This document shows, in pieces, positions 7,125 through 14,883 of a stretch of 16,198 bases of DNA. The position numbers and the translations under genes are program-made. Source of the DNA: JBMNOI01 sp050942995 (GTDB lineage: Bacteria > Chloroflexota > Anaerolineae > UBA1429); NCBI GenBank assembly GCA_050942995.1, contig JBMNOI010000084.1, positions 1 to 16,198 on the forward strand, written 5' to 3'. A model generated the notes under the pieces. It had not been told where the DNA came from and ran no database searches. It worked only from the letters and a program-made list of their open reading frames with translations. Position 1 is the first letter of the stretch. Each line of letters opens with the position of its first letter.

Positions 7125-8486
7125 ATGACCGAAAACGCCACCGAACGCCTCCCACGTCGAACCAAGCTGATGTATGGTGTCGGAGATACAGGCTTTAGCA
7201 TCACCAGCACTCTCATCAGCGTTTACTATCTGTTGTTCCTCACCGATGTGGTCGGCCTGCGTCCGGCGCTTGCCGGCCTGGCCATGATGATCGTCAAACA
7301 GTGGGATTGGATCAACGATCCCATCGTCGGTTATCTGTCCGATCGCACCCGGACTCGATGGGGACGACGCAGACCGTTCCTGCTTTTCGGCTTTATCCCC
7401 TTTGCTCTGGCGTTTCTGTTCATGTGGTGGCAACCGCCGATTACCGAACAGACGGGACTGCTGATCTACTACATCCTGGTATACGTGCTTTATGATACCG
7501 CCGCCACCTTTGTCTACATGCCCTACTTTGCCCTGACGCCGGAACTGACACTGGATTATGACGAGCGCACCTCACTGACCGGCTATCGGATGGCCTTTTC
7601 GATCCTGGGCAGCCTCATCGCCTTTATCGTGCCCGGAATCCTCGTAGGCACCTTCCGGCCCGAGAACAGCCGGCGCATCCTCCTCAATGCCGGCATATTT
7701 GCCGCACTGACGGCCCTGACGCTGTTTCTCACCTTTCTGGGCACACGTGAGCGCCCCGAGTTCAAAGCAACCGCGCGGCCGGGCCTGAGGGCATCGCTAC
7801 ACGCTGCGCTGCGCAACAGGCCGTTCCTCTTTGGCATCGGTCTGTTCCTGCTTACCTGGCTGGCCGTGGATGTGATTCAAGCCGTACTGCTCTACTTTCT
7901 CCGGTACTATCTGCACATGGAGAGTTACAGCAGCATCATATTCGGCGTCATCTTTGTCACGGCGCTCCTGGTCCTTCCGCTGTGGGATTGGGCCTCGCGC
8001 CACACCAACAAGCGCACGGCCTATATCCTCGGTATCGCCTTCTGGGCGGCGGTGCAAATCACCCTGGTAATGCTCGGCCCAACCACGCCGCTGCCGGTGA
8101 TTCTGGCGCTATGCGCACTGGCGGGCATCGGCGTCGGCGCCGCCCATATTCTCCCCTGGGCCATGATTCCCGACACGGTAGAGTGGGACGAGATGCAAAC
8201 CGGTCAACGACATGAGGGCATGTTCTACAGCCTGGTGATGCTGATCCAAAAGGCCGCCGTGGGATTGGCCCTGTTCCTGGTGGGCCTGGCCCTCGAATGG
8301 TCGCGCTATGTGCCCAATGCCGAGATCCAGCCCGATAGCGCCCTGCTGGCCATCCGCGCCTTTGCCGGCCCGGTGCCCGCCCTCTTGCTCGCCGGTGGCA
8401 TTCTGTTCGCATTGTTCTTCCCAATTGGGCGAGAGAGCCATCGTACCATTCGAGAAGAATTGAGCCGTCGCCGGCAACGGGTCTGA
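7125..8486 (+). CDS. GPH-family (MelB-like) sugar:cation symporter, MFS superfamily
   Basis: A 453-residue integral membrane protein with about twelve hydrophobic segments. The opening KLMYGVGDTGFSITSTLISV and the cytoplasmic loop NDPIVGYLSDRTRTRWGRRRP (residues 64-84) are diagnostic of the glycoside-pentoside-hexuronide:cation symporter family. The Asp residues in the first helices usually form the cation site. The second-half marker is ILPWAMIPDTVEWDEMQTGQRHEGMFYS, typical of the family. It should import a glycoside, pentose or uronide with Na+ or H+. ATG 7125 is chosen because AGGGGGT (7114-7120) precedes it and because the family N-terminus starts here. The 26 extra residues possible from TTG 7047 are not hydrophobic or conserved, and they would overlap the -35 box. 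No sugar enzyme is directly adjacent, so the substrate is open; the GH42 gene further downstream is a possible partner. Confidence 0.9.
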   Translation: MTENATERLPRRTKLMYGVGDTGFSITSTLISVYYLLFLTDVVGLRPALAGLAMMIVKQWDWINDPIVGYLSDRTRTRWGRRRPFLLFGFIPFALAFLFMWWQPPITEQTGLLIYYILVYVLYDTAATFVYMPYFALTPELTLDYDERTSLTGYRMAFSILGSLIAFIVPGILVGTFRPENSRRILLNAGIFAALTALTLFLTFLGTRERPEFKATARPGLRASLHAALRNRPFLFGIGLFLLTWLAVDVIQAVLLYFLRYYLHMESYSSIIFGVIFVTALLVLPLWDWASRHTNKRTAYILGIAFWAAVQITLVMLGPTTPLPVILALCALAGIGVGAAHILPWAMIPDTVEWDEMQTGQRHEGMFYSLVMLIQKAAVGLALFLVGLALEWSRYVPNAEIQPDSALLAIRAFAGPVPALLLAGGILFALFFPIGRESHRTIREELSRRRQRV

Positions 8487-8528
8487 TATCGAGAGGGAAA
8501 ACCAGCCCGTTTATGAGCAAGCGCGCGA

Positions 8529-8551
8529 GCATCCGGATGCAGCCGGGCTGC
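8529..8551. repeat. Two overlapping GC palindromes after the symporter gene
   Basis: GCATCCGGATGC (8529-8540) is a perfect palindrome and overlaps GCAGCC-G-GGCTGC (8539-8551), a second one. They lie 43 bases past the symporter stop. No T-tract follows, so a rho-independent terminator is not clear; a transcript-end hairpin or protein site is possible. The rest of the 8487-8684 gap holds only the promoter listed next. Confidence 0.35.
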
Positions 8552-8612
8552 GTCATTGCCGACCCGATCTTCCGGTGGCCTCCGGCGCAGCTCGTATTTA
8601 AGGCGGTTGCAA

Positions 8613-8641
8613 TTGACACATCGGGACCACCGGCCTAAGAT
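8613..8641 (+). promoter_or_regulatory. Strong sigma70-type promoter of the coiled-coil protein gene
   Basis: A perfect TTGACA (8613-8618) and TAAGAT (8636-8641) are 17 bases apart. Transcription should start near 8648, giving a leader of about 37 bases before GTG 8685. This makes the next gene an independent unit rather than a tail of the symporter transcript. Confidence 0.75.
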
Positions 8642-8684
8642 ACCGGATACCGTTCGATGACCCGTTAAGTCAAGGAGATCCTCT

Positions 8685-9305
8685 GTGCCGGAGAATCGCG
8701 ATCTGTGGGCCGTGCTGCTATCGCCCGAGGTGTTGGTGACCTTTATCGTCACCGCCCTCCTGGCCGGGTTGGTTATCTGGCTGCTGACGAGTCTGGCCGA
8801 GCGTCGCCGTCGCGGCGCCCTGGCACAGCAGCGTCTGCAGCAAGAAGATACGATCGAGCGGCTGCTCTCATCGCTAGAGCAGGATAAAGCCAAGACCGTT
8901 GCCGAGTACGAGGCCCATGTGCGTGAGCGCGACGAACGCATCACTCATCTTGAGGGTGAGATCAATCGTCTGCGCGATCGGCTCTCATCATCGGGCTTGA
9001 TGGGCCTTTTTGGCGGACGGCAGCGGGATGTGGTCAGCGCGCTGTTGCTGGAGAATGAGCAGCTTCACGAGCTTGTGGCCTCTCAGCAAGCCGAACTGCG
9101 CGAGATGATGTCCGATCTGACCGGCAAGTTGCTGGATCGCATGGATCGCCAGGCGCAAGAAAGCGCCCGCGCCGTGCGCTACAAGCAGGCTCTGCTCTCG
9201 GCGTTCCTGCAGCAAGAAGAGGCCCGACGACTGTTGGATCAGATGGTTGCCGAAGGACGCATCGCCCCGCCCGATGTTCCGCCAGAGGCTGAGGAGAGCC
9301 GTTAG
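8685..9305 (+). CDS. Single-pass membrane protein with long coiled coil
   Basis: A 206-residue protein of unknown function. Residues about 15-38 form one transmembrane helix (VLVTFIVTALLAGLVIWLL) followed at once by the basic stretch ERRRR, so by the positive-inside rule the rest should be cytoplasmic. Residues about 45-195 are almost entirely charged heptad-like helix, broken near SSSGLMGLFGGRQRD by a glycine-rich turn. No Cys is present. The architecture recalls DNA-recombination RmuC-like or cell-division scaffold proteins, but no nuclease or other domain is visible. GTG 8685 is supported by AAGGAGAT (8672-8679) five bases upstream. Ninety-one bases separate it from the glycosyltransferase downstream, so read-through is possible. 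Confidence 0.8.
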   Translation: MPENRDLWAVLLSPEVLVTFIVTALLAGLVIWLLTSLAERRRRGALAQQRLQQEDTIERLLSSLEQDKAKTVAEYEAHVRERDERITHLEGEINRLRDRLSSSGLMGLFGGRQRDVVSALLLENEQLHELVASQQAELREMMSDLTGKLLDRMDRQAQESARAVRYKQALLSAFLQQEEARRLLDQMVAEGRIAPPDVPPEAEESR

Positions 9306-9396
9306 CGGCGATAGACATTCATCCCACCTCCTTCCCCATCGCCTGAATTCGGTCTTGTTTCTCGTTCGTCGCCCTACGCGAGAGGGAGATCTGCCG

Positions 9397-11332
9397 ATGG
9401 GCCCCGCCACTTTTGCCGTCTCACGATCCAAACGCTTCAAGACCAAACTCTTCCTGCATATCGGCCTGCTGATGATCATTCTGTTCGTCGCCACCGGGCT
9501 ACGCGTCTGGCGCCTGGATGAATACGGGCTCTGGTGGGATGAGGGGAATAACGCCTATTTTGCCTATCAGAACATGACCGGCTTGCTGGAAGCATCGCGG
9601 CTAACGCATGATACCAACCTGCCCGCCCACCGCCTGACGCTCGCCATCTGGCTGCGCATCCTGGGCAACAGTGTCTTCAACGCCCGGTTGCTCTCTCGCC
9701 TGTGGCGTGCTCACAGCCTTGCCGGCCTACGACTGGGGGCGCCGGCTGAGCGGCAACATGGCCGGCTTGCTGGCCGCCCTGCTGGTCGCCCTTGCACCCA
9801 TGGCGATCTATCACAGTCGTGAGGCCAAGGGATATCCTTATGTCACATTTTTTGGCCTTTTGGCGCTGTATCTCTCTCTGCCCGGGCGGTATCCCGACAC
9901 CATCATAATCCCCACAAAACCTCGCCGGGCTGGCTGTGGGCGCTCTATGTGCTGGCCGGGGTTCTGGCGCCGGGAAGCCACTATTATGTCGTGTTCCTCA
10001 TCCTGGCGCAGGCGTTCTGGCTCGCGATCTGGTGGGTGACGACCAGGCCCGAATGGCCTGTCGCCCGCCGACTATTGATTCCCTGGGCTATAGCCCAGGG
10101 TGCCATCACTGCCATACTGGCGCCCTGGTTCATCCTGACTCTTGACACGGCCCTCATCGGGGCGCAGTGTCGCCATGGATTATGAGGCCCGCGATGCGGC
10201 GTCCTACCTTCAGCGATTGGGCCTCACGCTGGCCGCAGGAACCCACTACCAGGGCATATGGGGCTGGCTTGCTCTGGCGGCCATGGGATTCCCGGCCCTC
10301 TGGGAGATCTACCGCGGATATGATCGACAGCGGGGATTGCTCGGCGTGGCCCTCTTGCTCCCCATTGCGGGGGGTTACCTCCTCCAGAGCCGTATCCCCT
10401 TTCTGGCCCCGCGATTCTTTCTTTATCTGGTGCCGCTACTTTGCATCCTCACAGCCACCGGATTAGTCCGACTGCGCAAACTGGCGACTGTTCCCGCTCT
10501 GGCGCTGGCCGTCGCGTGGGCCATTTTACTGCCCCATGCCTATCGCCCCTTTGCTCCCCTCGAAGAGAATTCGCCCGCCGGGCAGACGTTGCGCACCCCG
10601 GCCCGCCCCGGGGATGGGGTCATCGTGGGGTATATCTGGCAAGAGAGAATGCTTCGTTTGCACGCGCCGCAAATAGACGTCGCCTATTATCTGGGCTGGT
10701 TCGATGGTCAAGATATGGCGGAAGCCAAAATGATAGAGTTATTTGCGACACACCCACGGTTATGGATGATCACCTATCAGGCGCCGCTGCAGCATCCGAT
10801 GAATCCGAGAGGGCTGTGGCTGGAGCGTTATGCCGCCCGCGCCCTGTTACAGGAACATGGCCTCAGCCGGGCGACATTCTACCTGCCGCCATGCGAAGGG
10901 GGTCTCGCCGACGAAACGACAGGGCGAACGGCACGGTTCGGCTCTGGGATTGTGCTGCGCTATCTCGTTCCACCCCAAAGAGCGCAGCCGGGAGAAGCCA
11001 TCCCGATCGCCCTCGAATGGACGCCGGACGAGGCCATACCGCAAGGGTATGCCGCCTTTGTCCAGCTATTGTCCTCTACCGGAGAGCTGGTCGCTCAGGC
11101 CGATGGCGAACCCGGAAACGGGATGGTGCCGTTTGCGACGATCGCTCCGGGCCAATCGCAGAGTGACTGCCGGTCGATCCTCATCCCTGCAGATGCCGCT
11201 CCCGGGACCTATCGCATCATCGCCGGCCTCTATCAGCGCGATAACGGCCGTCGCCTGGCCGTCGAGACGGGAGCATCTCCCGGCGCCGATCACCTCACCC
11301 TCGCAGAGATAGAGATCGTCCCTTCCGAGTAG
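9397..11332 (+). pseudogene. GT39-type (ArnT/PMT-like) membrane glycosyltransferase, three frameshifts
   Basis: The joined product would be about 645 residues. The N-terminal part has a transmembrane helix (HIGLLMIILFVATGL) and then LDEYGLWWDEGNNAYFA. The DE pair matches the first extracellular-loop catalytic motif of polyprenyl-phosphate-sugar dependent GT39/GT83 enzymes. Multiple membrane helices follow, then a soluble C-terminal beta-rich domain (about 10950-11330). The frame breaks three times. Near 9691-9697 (a CTCTCTC tract) one extra base shifts it. Between about 9880 and 9925 it shifts back. Near 10150-10175 it shifts again. Deleting one base at the first site restores RLLSACGVLTALPAYDWGRRL-like family sequence. 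No other internal stops exist along the restored path. ATG 9397 follows GAGGGAGAT. This is either a recent pseudogene or a clustered sequencing/assembly error. Confidence 0.78.
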
Positions 11333-11372
11333 AAAAAGCGCCCTCTCATCTGATGATGAGAGGGCGCCCATA
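11333..11372 (-). terminator. Rho-independent terminator, nrdG side (bidirectional)
   Basis: A perfect 13-bp stem (11338-11350 with 11355-11367) closes a four-base loop. Read on the minus strand it is followed by TTTTTCT (11337-11331), a proper T-tract for the nrdDG transcript; the nrdG stop is 14 bases upstream. On the plus strand it lies five bases after the glycosyltransferase stop but has only CCATAAA behind it, so it probably acts in both directions, more strongly for nrdDG. Confidence 0.88.
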
Positions 11373-11380
11373 AACGAACC

Positions 11381-12082
11381 TCAGCCGGTCACGCCACGCA
11401 CACACACTCCGGTCACGCGCGACACCAACCGATTGGCAATTCCGACCAGATCATCCTCGTCAAGAGCCGGTCGATCGCGCCAGACAGGATCCACCGACTC
11501 GGCAGGTGAGAACAACTGAAGATACCACTGCTCCGTCTCGTTCACGATGTCGGCCATATCTCGCAACGCCTGTTCATCCAGGCCCGGCCCCACCGTCGTG
11601 CGTAGCTCGTACGGCACATCATGTTCACGCAACACCTGCAGGCTCTGGTGAATCGCATCCAGATCCACAGTGCAGCCGGCCACCTGATCGTAACGCTCAT
11701 CCAGTGGCGCTTTGAGGTCCATCGCCACATAATCTACCAGATTATCCTCGATCAGTCGGGCCAGTCTATCCGGATGCGTTCCGTTAGTATCCAGCTTGAT
11801 GGACAATCTCAGTTGCTTGATCGCACGTAACAGATCCGGCAGATCGGGATTCAGCGTGGGCTCGCCACCGCTCACGCAAACACCATCCAGCAAGCCCACG
11901 CGTGACTCTAACCAGGCCAACAAATCGTCTCTCGAAAGAGCCTCCGGACAGCTGTGGCGTCGGATCATCCAGCGATTGTGGCAGTAGCCACAGTCCAGGT
12001 TACAGCCGGCCAGAAACACGGTCGCCGCGATATGTCCGGGATAGTCGATCAAGCTGACTTTTTGCAGGCCTGCGATCTTCAT
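11381..12082 (-). CDS. nrdG: Anaerobic ribonucleotide reductase activating protein (radical SAM, NrdG2-type)
   Basis: A 233-residue radical SAM enzyme that installs the glycyl radical on NrdD. The [4Fe-4S] motif is C27-x3-C31-x2-C34 (CNLDCGYC), followed by the SAM-binding SGGEP (71-75). The opening GLQKVSLIDYPGHIAATVFLAGCN is the usual family start. It is longer than the roughly 154-residue E. coli NrdG and fits the larger NrdG2-type subgroup. The ATG (12082-12080) overlaps the nrdD stop as ATGA, so nrdD and nrdG are translationally coupled, as expected for partners needed together. Specificity for NrdD rather than another glycyl-radical enzyme rests on this context. A strong terminator follows the stop. 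Confidence 0.92.
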   Translation of the reverse strand: MKIAGLQKVSLIDYPGHIAATVFLAGCNLDCGYCHNRWMIRRHSCPEALSRDDLLAWLESRVGLLDGVCVSGGEPTLNPDLPDLLRAIKQLRLSIKLDTNGTHPDRLARLIEDNLVDYVAMDLKAPLDERYDQVAGCTVDLDAIHQSLQVLREHDVPYELRTTVGPGLDEQALRDMADIVNETEQWYLQLFSPAESVDPVWRDRPALDEDDLVGIANRLVSRVTGVCVRGVTG

Positions 12083-14217
12083 GATGCCGCGATATCCACT
12101 ACCTCAGGGGATTGCGCCACAAAGGTCTTGCGCCGCACATACTCTGCCAGTTTCCCCTTGTTCCACTGCTGTACCGGCCGCAGATAGCCCACAACCCGCG
12201 AGTAGACCTCGCACGATTGATCTTCGCCGCACTTTGGACAGGTAAAGTGCTCTCCGGGAATGTAGCCATGGTTGGGGCACACGCTAAAGGTCGGTGTAAG
12301 CGTAAAGTAGGGCAACCGATAGCGTTCGGCGACACGGCGGACCAGCTCCTTGGTCATCTCGATAGACGGCAGGCGCTCTCCCAGGAAGACGTGCATCACG
12401 GTGCCGCCTGTATAAAGCGTCTGCAACTCGTCCTGCCAATCCAGCGCCTGGAAGAGATCATCGGTCGCATCCACCGGCAATTGTGACGAATTGGTATAGA
12501 AGGGTTCGCCGCCCTTTCCGCCATCGTTGGCCGTAACAATGTCGGGGTAACGGTCACGGTCGAGCAGGGCAAAGCGATAGCTCGTCCCCTCGGCCGGCGT
12601 CGCCTCCAGGTTAAAGAGCTCTCCCGTCTCCTCCTGATACTGTACCAGGCGCTCGCGCATAAAGTTCAGCACCTTGACGCCAAACTCGCGCCCCTGAGGC
12701 GTGGTTAAATCTGCCTGCATAAAGTTGAGCAACGCCTCGTTCATTCCGTTGAGGCCGATGGTGTTGAAATGATTGGCCCAGTAGCTGCCAAAGCGCGCCT
12801 TCACATCGCTCAGATAATGGCGCGAATAGGGATACAACCCCGCTTCGGTAAAGCGCTCGAGCACTTTGCGCTTGATCACCAGGCTGTCTTTGGCCACATC
12901 CATCAGCTCGGCCACGCGTCGGAAGAAATCCTCCTCACTGGTGGCCAGATAGCCGATGCGCGCCAGGTTCAGCGTCACCACACCGATGCTGCCGGTCAGC
13001 GGATTGGCGCCAAAGAGGCCACCCCCTCGCTTGCGCAACTCGGCATTCGAGAGGCGCAGGCGGCAGCACATCGAGCGCACATCCTCGGGACTGAGATCCG
13101 AATTGACAAAGTTGGCGAAATAGGGAATGCCGTACTTGGCCGTCATCTGCCAGATCGCATCCATATTCGGGTTATCCCAGTCGAAATCAGAGGTGATATT
13201 ATATGTCGGAATCGGGAAGGTGAAGACACGCCCTTTCGCATCCCCTTCCAGCATCAACTCGGCGAACACCCGGTTGAGCAGGTCCATCTCGGGCTGGAAC
13301 TCGGCATAGGTCTCCATCTGCGGCTCACCGCCGATGATGACCGACTCGTCGGCCATTGTGCTCGGCACAACCAGGTCCATGGTCAGGTTGGTAAAGGGGG
13401 TCTGAAAGCCCACCCGGGTCGGCACGTTCAGGTTAAAGATAAACTCTTGCAGCGCCTGCCGCACCTCTTTTTCGCCCAGCCCATCGTAGCGGATAAATGG
13501 CGCGAGATAGGTATCAAAGCTGGAGAACGCCACCGCCCCGGCCGATTCGCCCTGAATGGTATAGAAATAGTTGACGATCTGCCCCAACGCGGAGCGGAAG
13601 TGCTTTGCCGGCCGGCAATCGATCTTGCCCGGCACGCCGCCAAATCCGCGAATCAATAGATCGCGCAGATCCCAGCCACAGCAATATACGGCCAGGATGT
13701 AGAGATCGTGCAGGTGGATATCCCCGTTGATGTGCGCATCGCGTATCTCTTTGGGATAGAGGCGGTTGAGCCAGTAAGCGCTATTGACGGCAGAAAAGAT
13801 GTGGTTATTCAGCCCCTGAAGCGAAAAGCTCATGTTGCTGTTCTCATTCACCCGCCAGTCCAGGTGTTTGAGATAGCCGTCTACGAGTTCGTTCGCATCG
13901 ACCAGCGCCCGGATGTCGCGCAGCTTGTTATGCAGGTCACGATAAAGGATAAAGGCTTTTGCCGTTTTGGCATGGCCGTGTTTGATCAGTGCGCGCTCGA
14001 CAAGATCCTGGATATCCTCCACTGAGGGAATCGCCCAGTCACCGTAGCGATCCTCGATCATCTCGACCACCGAATTGGAGACAAACACCGCCCGTTCCCG
14101 ATCATCTCCCCCGACGGACTGTGCCGCCTTGAAGATGGCGTTGGTGATCTTTTCTTGATCAAAAGGAACCAGGCGTCCGTCTCGCTTGCGAACGATCTTT
14201 ACCTTACGCTCGGTCAT
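12079..14217 (-). CDS. nrdD: Anaerobic ribonucleoside-triphosphate reductase (class III)
   Basis: A 712-residue oxygen-sensitive enzyme that reduces ribonucleoside triphosphates to deoxyribonucleotides. An N-terminal ATP-cone (VKIVRKRDGRLVPFDQEKI, residues about 6-95) gives allosteric activity control. Likely active-site cysteines lie in YCCGWDLRDLL (179-180) and SMCCRLRLSN (384-385), with the finger-loop sequence RGGGLFGANPLTGSIGVVT beside the latter. The C-terminal zinc region has C647, H650, C660 and C663, so one usual Cys may be replaced by His. The glycyl radical site is G677 in SRVVGYLRPVQQWN. Length equals the E. coli enzyme. ATG 14217 has GGAGG eight bases upstream. The gene leads an operon with nrdG. 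Confidence 0.95.
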   Translation of the reverse strand: MTERKVKIVRKRDGRLVPFDQEKITNAIFKAAQSVGGDDRERAVFVSNSVVEMIEDRYGDWAIPSVEDIQDLVERALIKHGHAKTAKAFILYRDLHNKLRDIRALVDANELVDGYLKHLDWRVNENSNMSFSLQGLNNHIFSAVNSAYWLNRLYPKEIRDAHINGDIHLHDLYILAVYCCGWDLRDLLIRGFGGVPGKIDCRPAKHFRSALGQIVNYFYTIQGESAGAVAFSSFDTYLAPFIRYDGLGEKEVRQALQEFIFNLNVPTRVGFQTPFTNLTMDLVVPSTMADESVIIGGEPQMETYAEFQPEMDLLNRVFAELMLEGDAKGRVFTFPIPTYNITSDFDWDNPNMDAIWQMTAKYGIPYFANFVNSDLSPEDVRSMCCRLRLSNAELRKRGGGLFGANPLTGSIGVVTLNLARIGYLATSEEDFFRRVAELMDVAKDSLVIKRKVLERFTEAGLYPYSRHYLSDVKARFGSYWANHFNTIGLNGMNEALLNFMQADLTTPQGREFGVKVLNFMRERLVQYQEETGELFNLEATPAEGTSYRFALLDRDRYPDIVTANDGGKGGEPFYTNSSQLPVDATDDLFQALDWQDELQTLYTGGTVMHVFLGERLPSIEMTKELVRRVAERYRLPYFTLTPTFSVCPNHGYIPGEHFTCPKCGEDQSCEVYSRVVGYLRPVQQWNKGKLAEYVRRKTFVAQSPEVVDIAAS

Positions 14218-14363
14218 GCCATCCGCCTCCGTGGAATATAAACCATTGTATACCGAATACGGCTACCCCTTGGGGAAAAGCCGACGCCGAACCACGCGCC
14301 GCAGAATCGAAAGAGTACGAGGGGAAATGATGTGAAAAAGGTTGCTCGTTGTCTCTGCGTGGA

Positions 14364-14560
14364 ATACTCACAGTATAACCCAGAAAGGGAATCTACGCAA
14401 GAAGTCTTGCGTAAATTATCCGTTATCCTGAGGTCACCCCCTACAGTTAGTGGTCTATCGACCATAATAATACTAACGCTAGGTTTATGGCGAGTAAACC
14501 ATAATTCGAAGGATAGAACATTCGTTCTTGACTATAAGTTTTTGCAATTTATCCTGCAAA
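14364..14560. repeat. A+T-rich block with six short perfect inverted repeats
   Basis: Six perfect small inverted repeats are packed into under 200 bases: ATACT/AGTAT (14364-14376), ACGCAAGA/TCTTGCGT (14395-14412), TGGTC/GACCA (14451-14464), GGTTTA/TAAACC (14482-14500), AGAAC/GTTCT (14515-14528) and TTTGCA/TGCAAA (14541-14560). TTATCCTG also occurs twice directly (14423-14430 and 14549-14556). By my count 14401-14580 is about 39% G+C, against about 60% in the surrounding genes. No convincing protein gene is present. It could be a structured RNA, a regulatory region for nrdDG, or a remnant of an inserted element; the sequence does not decide this. Confidence 0.55.
14372..14412 (-). promoter_or_regulatory. 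Candidate nrdDG promoter with overlapping palindrome
   Basis: On the minus strand TTGCGT (14400-14395) and TATACT (14377-14372) are 17 bases apart; the -10 matches five of six positions and the -35 is weak. It would leave a leader of about 150 bases to the nrdD ATG. The perfect 8-bp-arm palindrome at 14395-14412 covers the -35, an arrangement suited to a regulator. It does not look like an NrdR box. A second, weaker candidate pair is TTTACT/TAGTAT on the same strand (14498-14470). Confidence 0.35.
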
Positions 14561-14687
14561 TAGGAGAGGGGATTCCATAGGCCGCGCCCACGGATTATCT
14601 GACCCGCCCCCATGGCTCATCGGCGTTACGGGCGCTGGATCGTCCACACATCCCCCGCTCTCGATCGACGGCAACGCGCCCGATCGC

Positions 14688-14716
14688 TTGACGCCACTAT
14701 GACCCGACCCTATACT
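14688..14716 (+). promoter_or_regulatory. Sigma70-type promoter of the GH42 gene
   Basis: TTGACG (14688-14693) and TATACT (14711-14716) are 17 bases apart, each matching five of six consensus positions. The start would be near 14723, leaving a leader of about 160 bases. The rest of 14581-14687 shows nothing I can assign. Confidence 0.68.
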
Positions 14717-14832
14717 TCGCGTGGTTGCGGCCCATCGAGGGCCACCCCCAACAATATCTTGCCGGAGATCGCTGAACCGACAGAATACCCTCATGCATCA
14801 TCCTTCTCTGCCGCATCACGACGATCCGGCGA

Positions 14833-14852
14833 TGCGTCTGCGATTCGACGCA
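14833..14852 (+). promoter_or_regulatory. Inverted repeat in the GH42 leader
   Basis: TGCGTC (14833-14838) and GACGCA (14847-14852) are perfect complements around eight bases. The repeat ends 14 bases before the ribosome binding site (AGGAGGT, 14867-14873). It may be an operator for a sugar-responsive regulator or an RNA hairpin affecting translation; nothing else distinguishes these. Confidence 0.4.
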
Positions 14853-14883
14853 CCCAGCACGCAGGTAGGAGGTTAGTTCAGTT

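Noticed and set aside
12769..13659. Open plus-strand frame of 296 codons opposite nrdD
   Set aside because: It is antisense to NrdD active-site sequence, rich in His/Arg/Gly as expected for a shadow frame, and has no good ribosome site.
14332..14580. Possible 82-residue protein starting at GTG in the A+T-rich block
   Set aside because: GAGGGG precedes the start, but the composition looks random, no domain or membrane pattern is convincing, and the frame crosses all the hairpins.
14218..14580. Cobalamin riboswitch or NrdR box ahead of nrdDG
   Set aside because: I looked for the B12 box and the NrdR consensus on the minus strand and saw neither.
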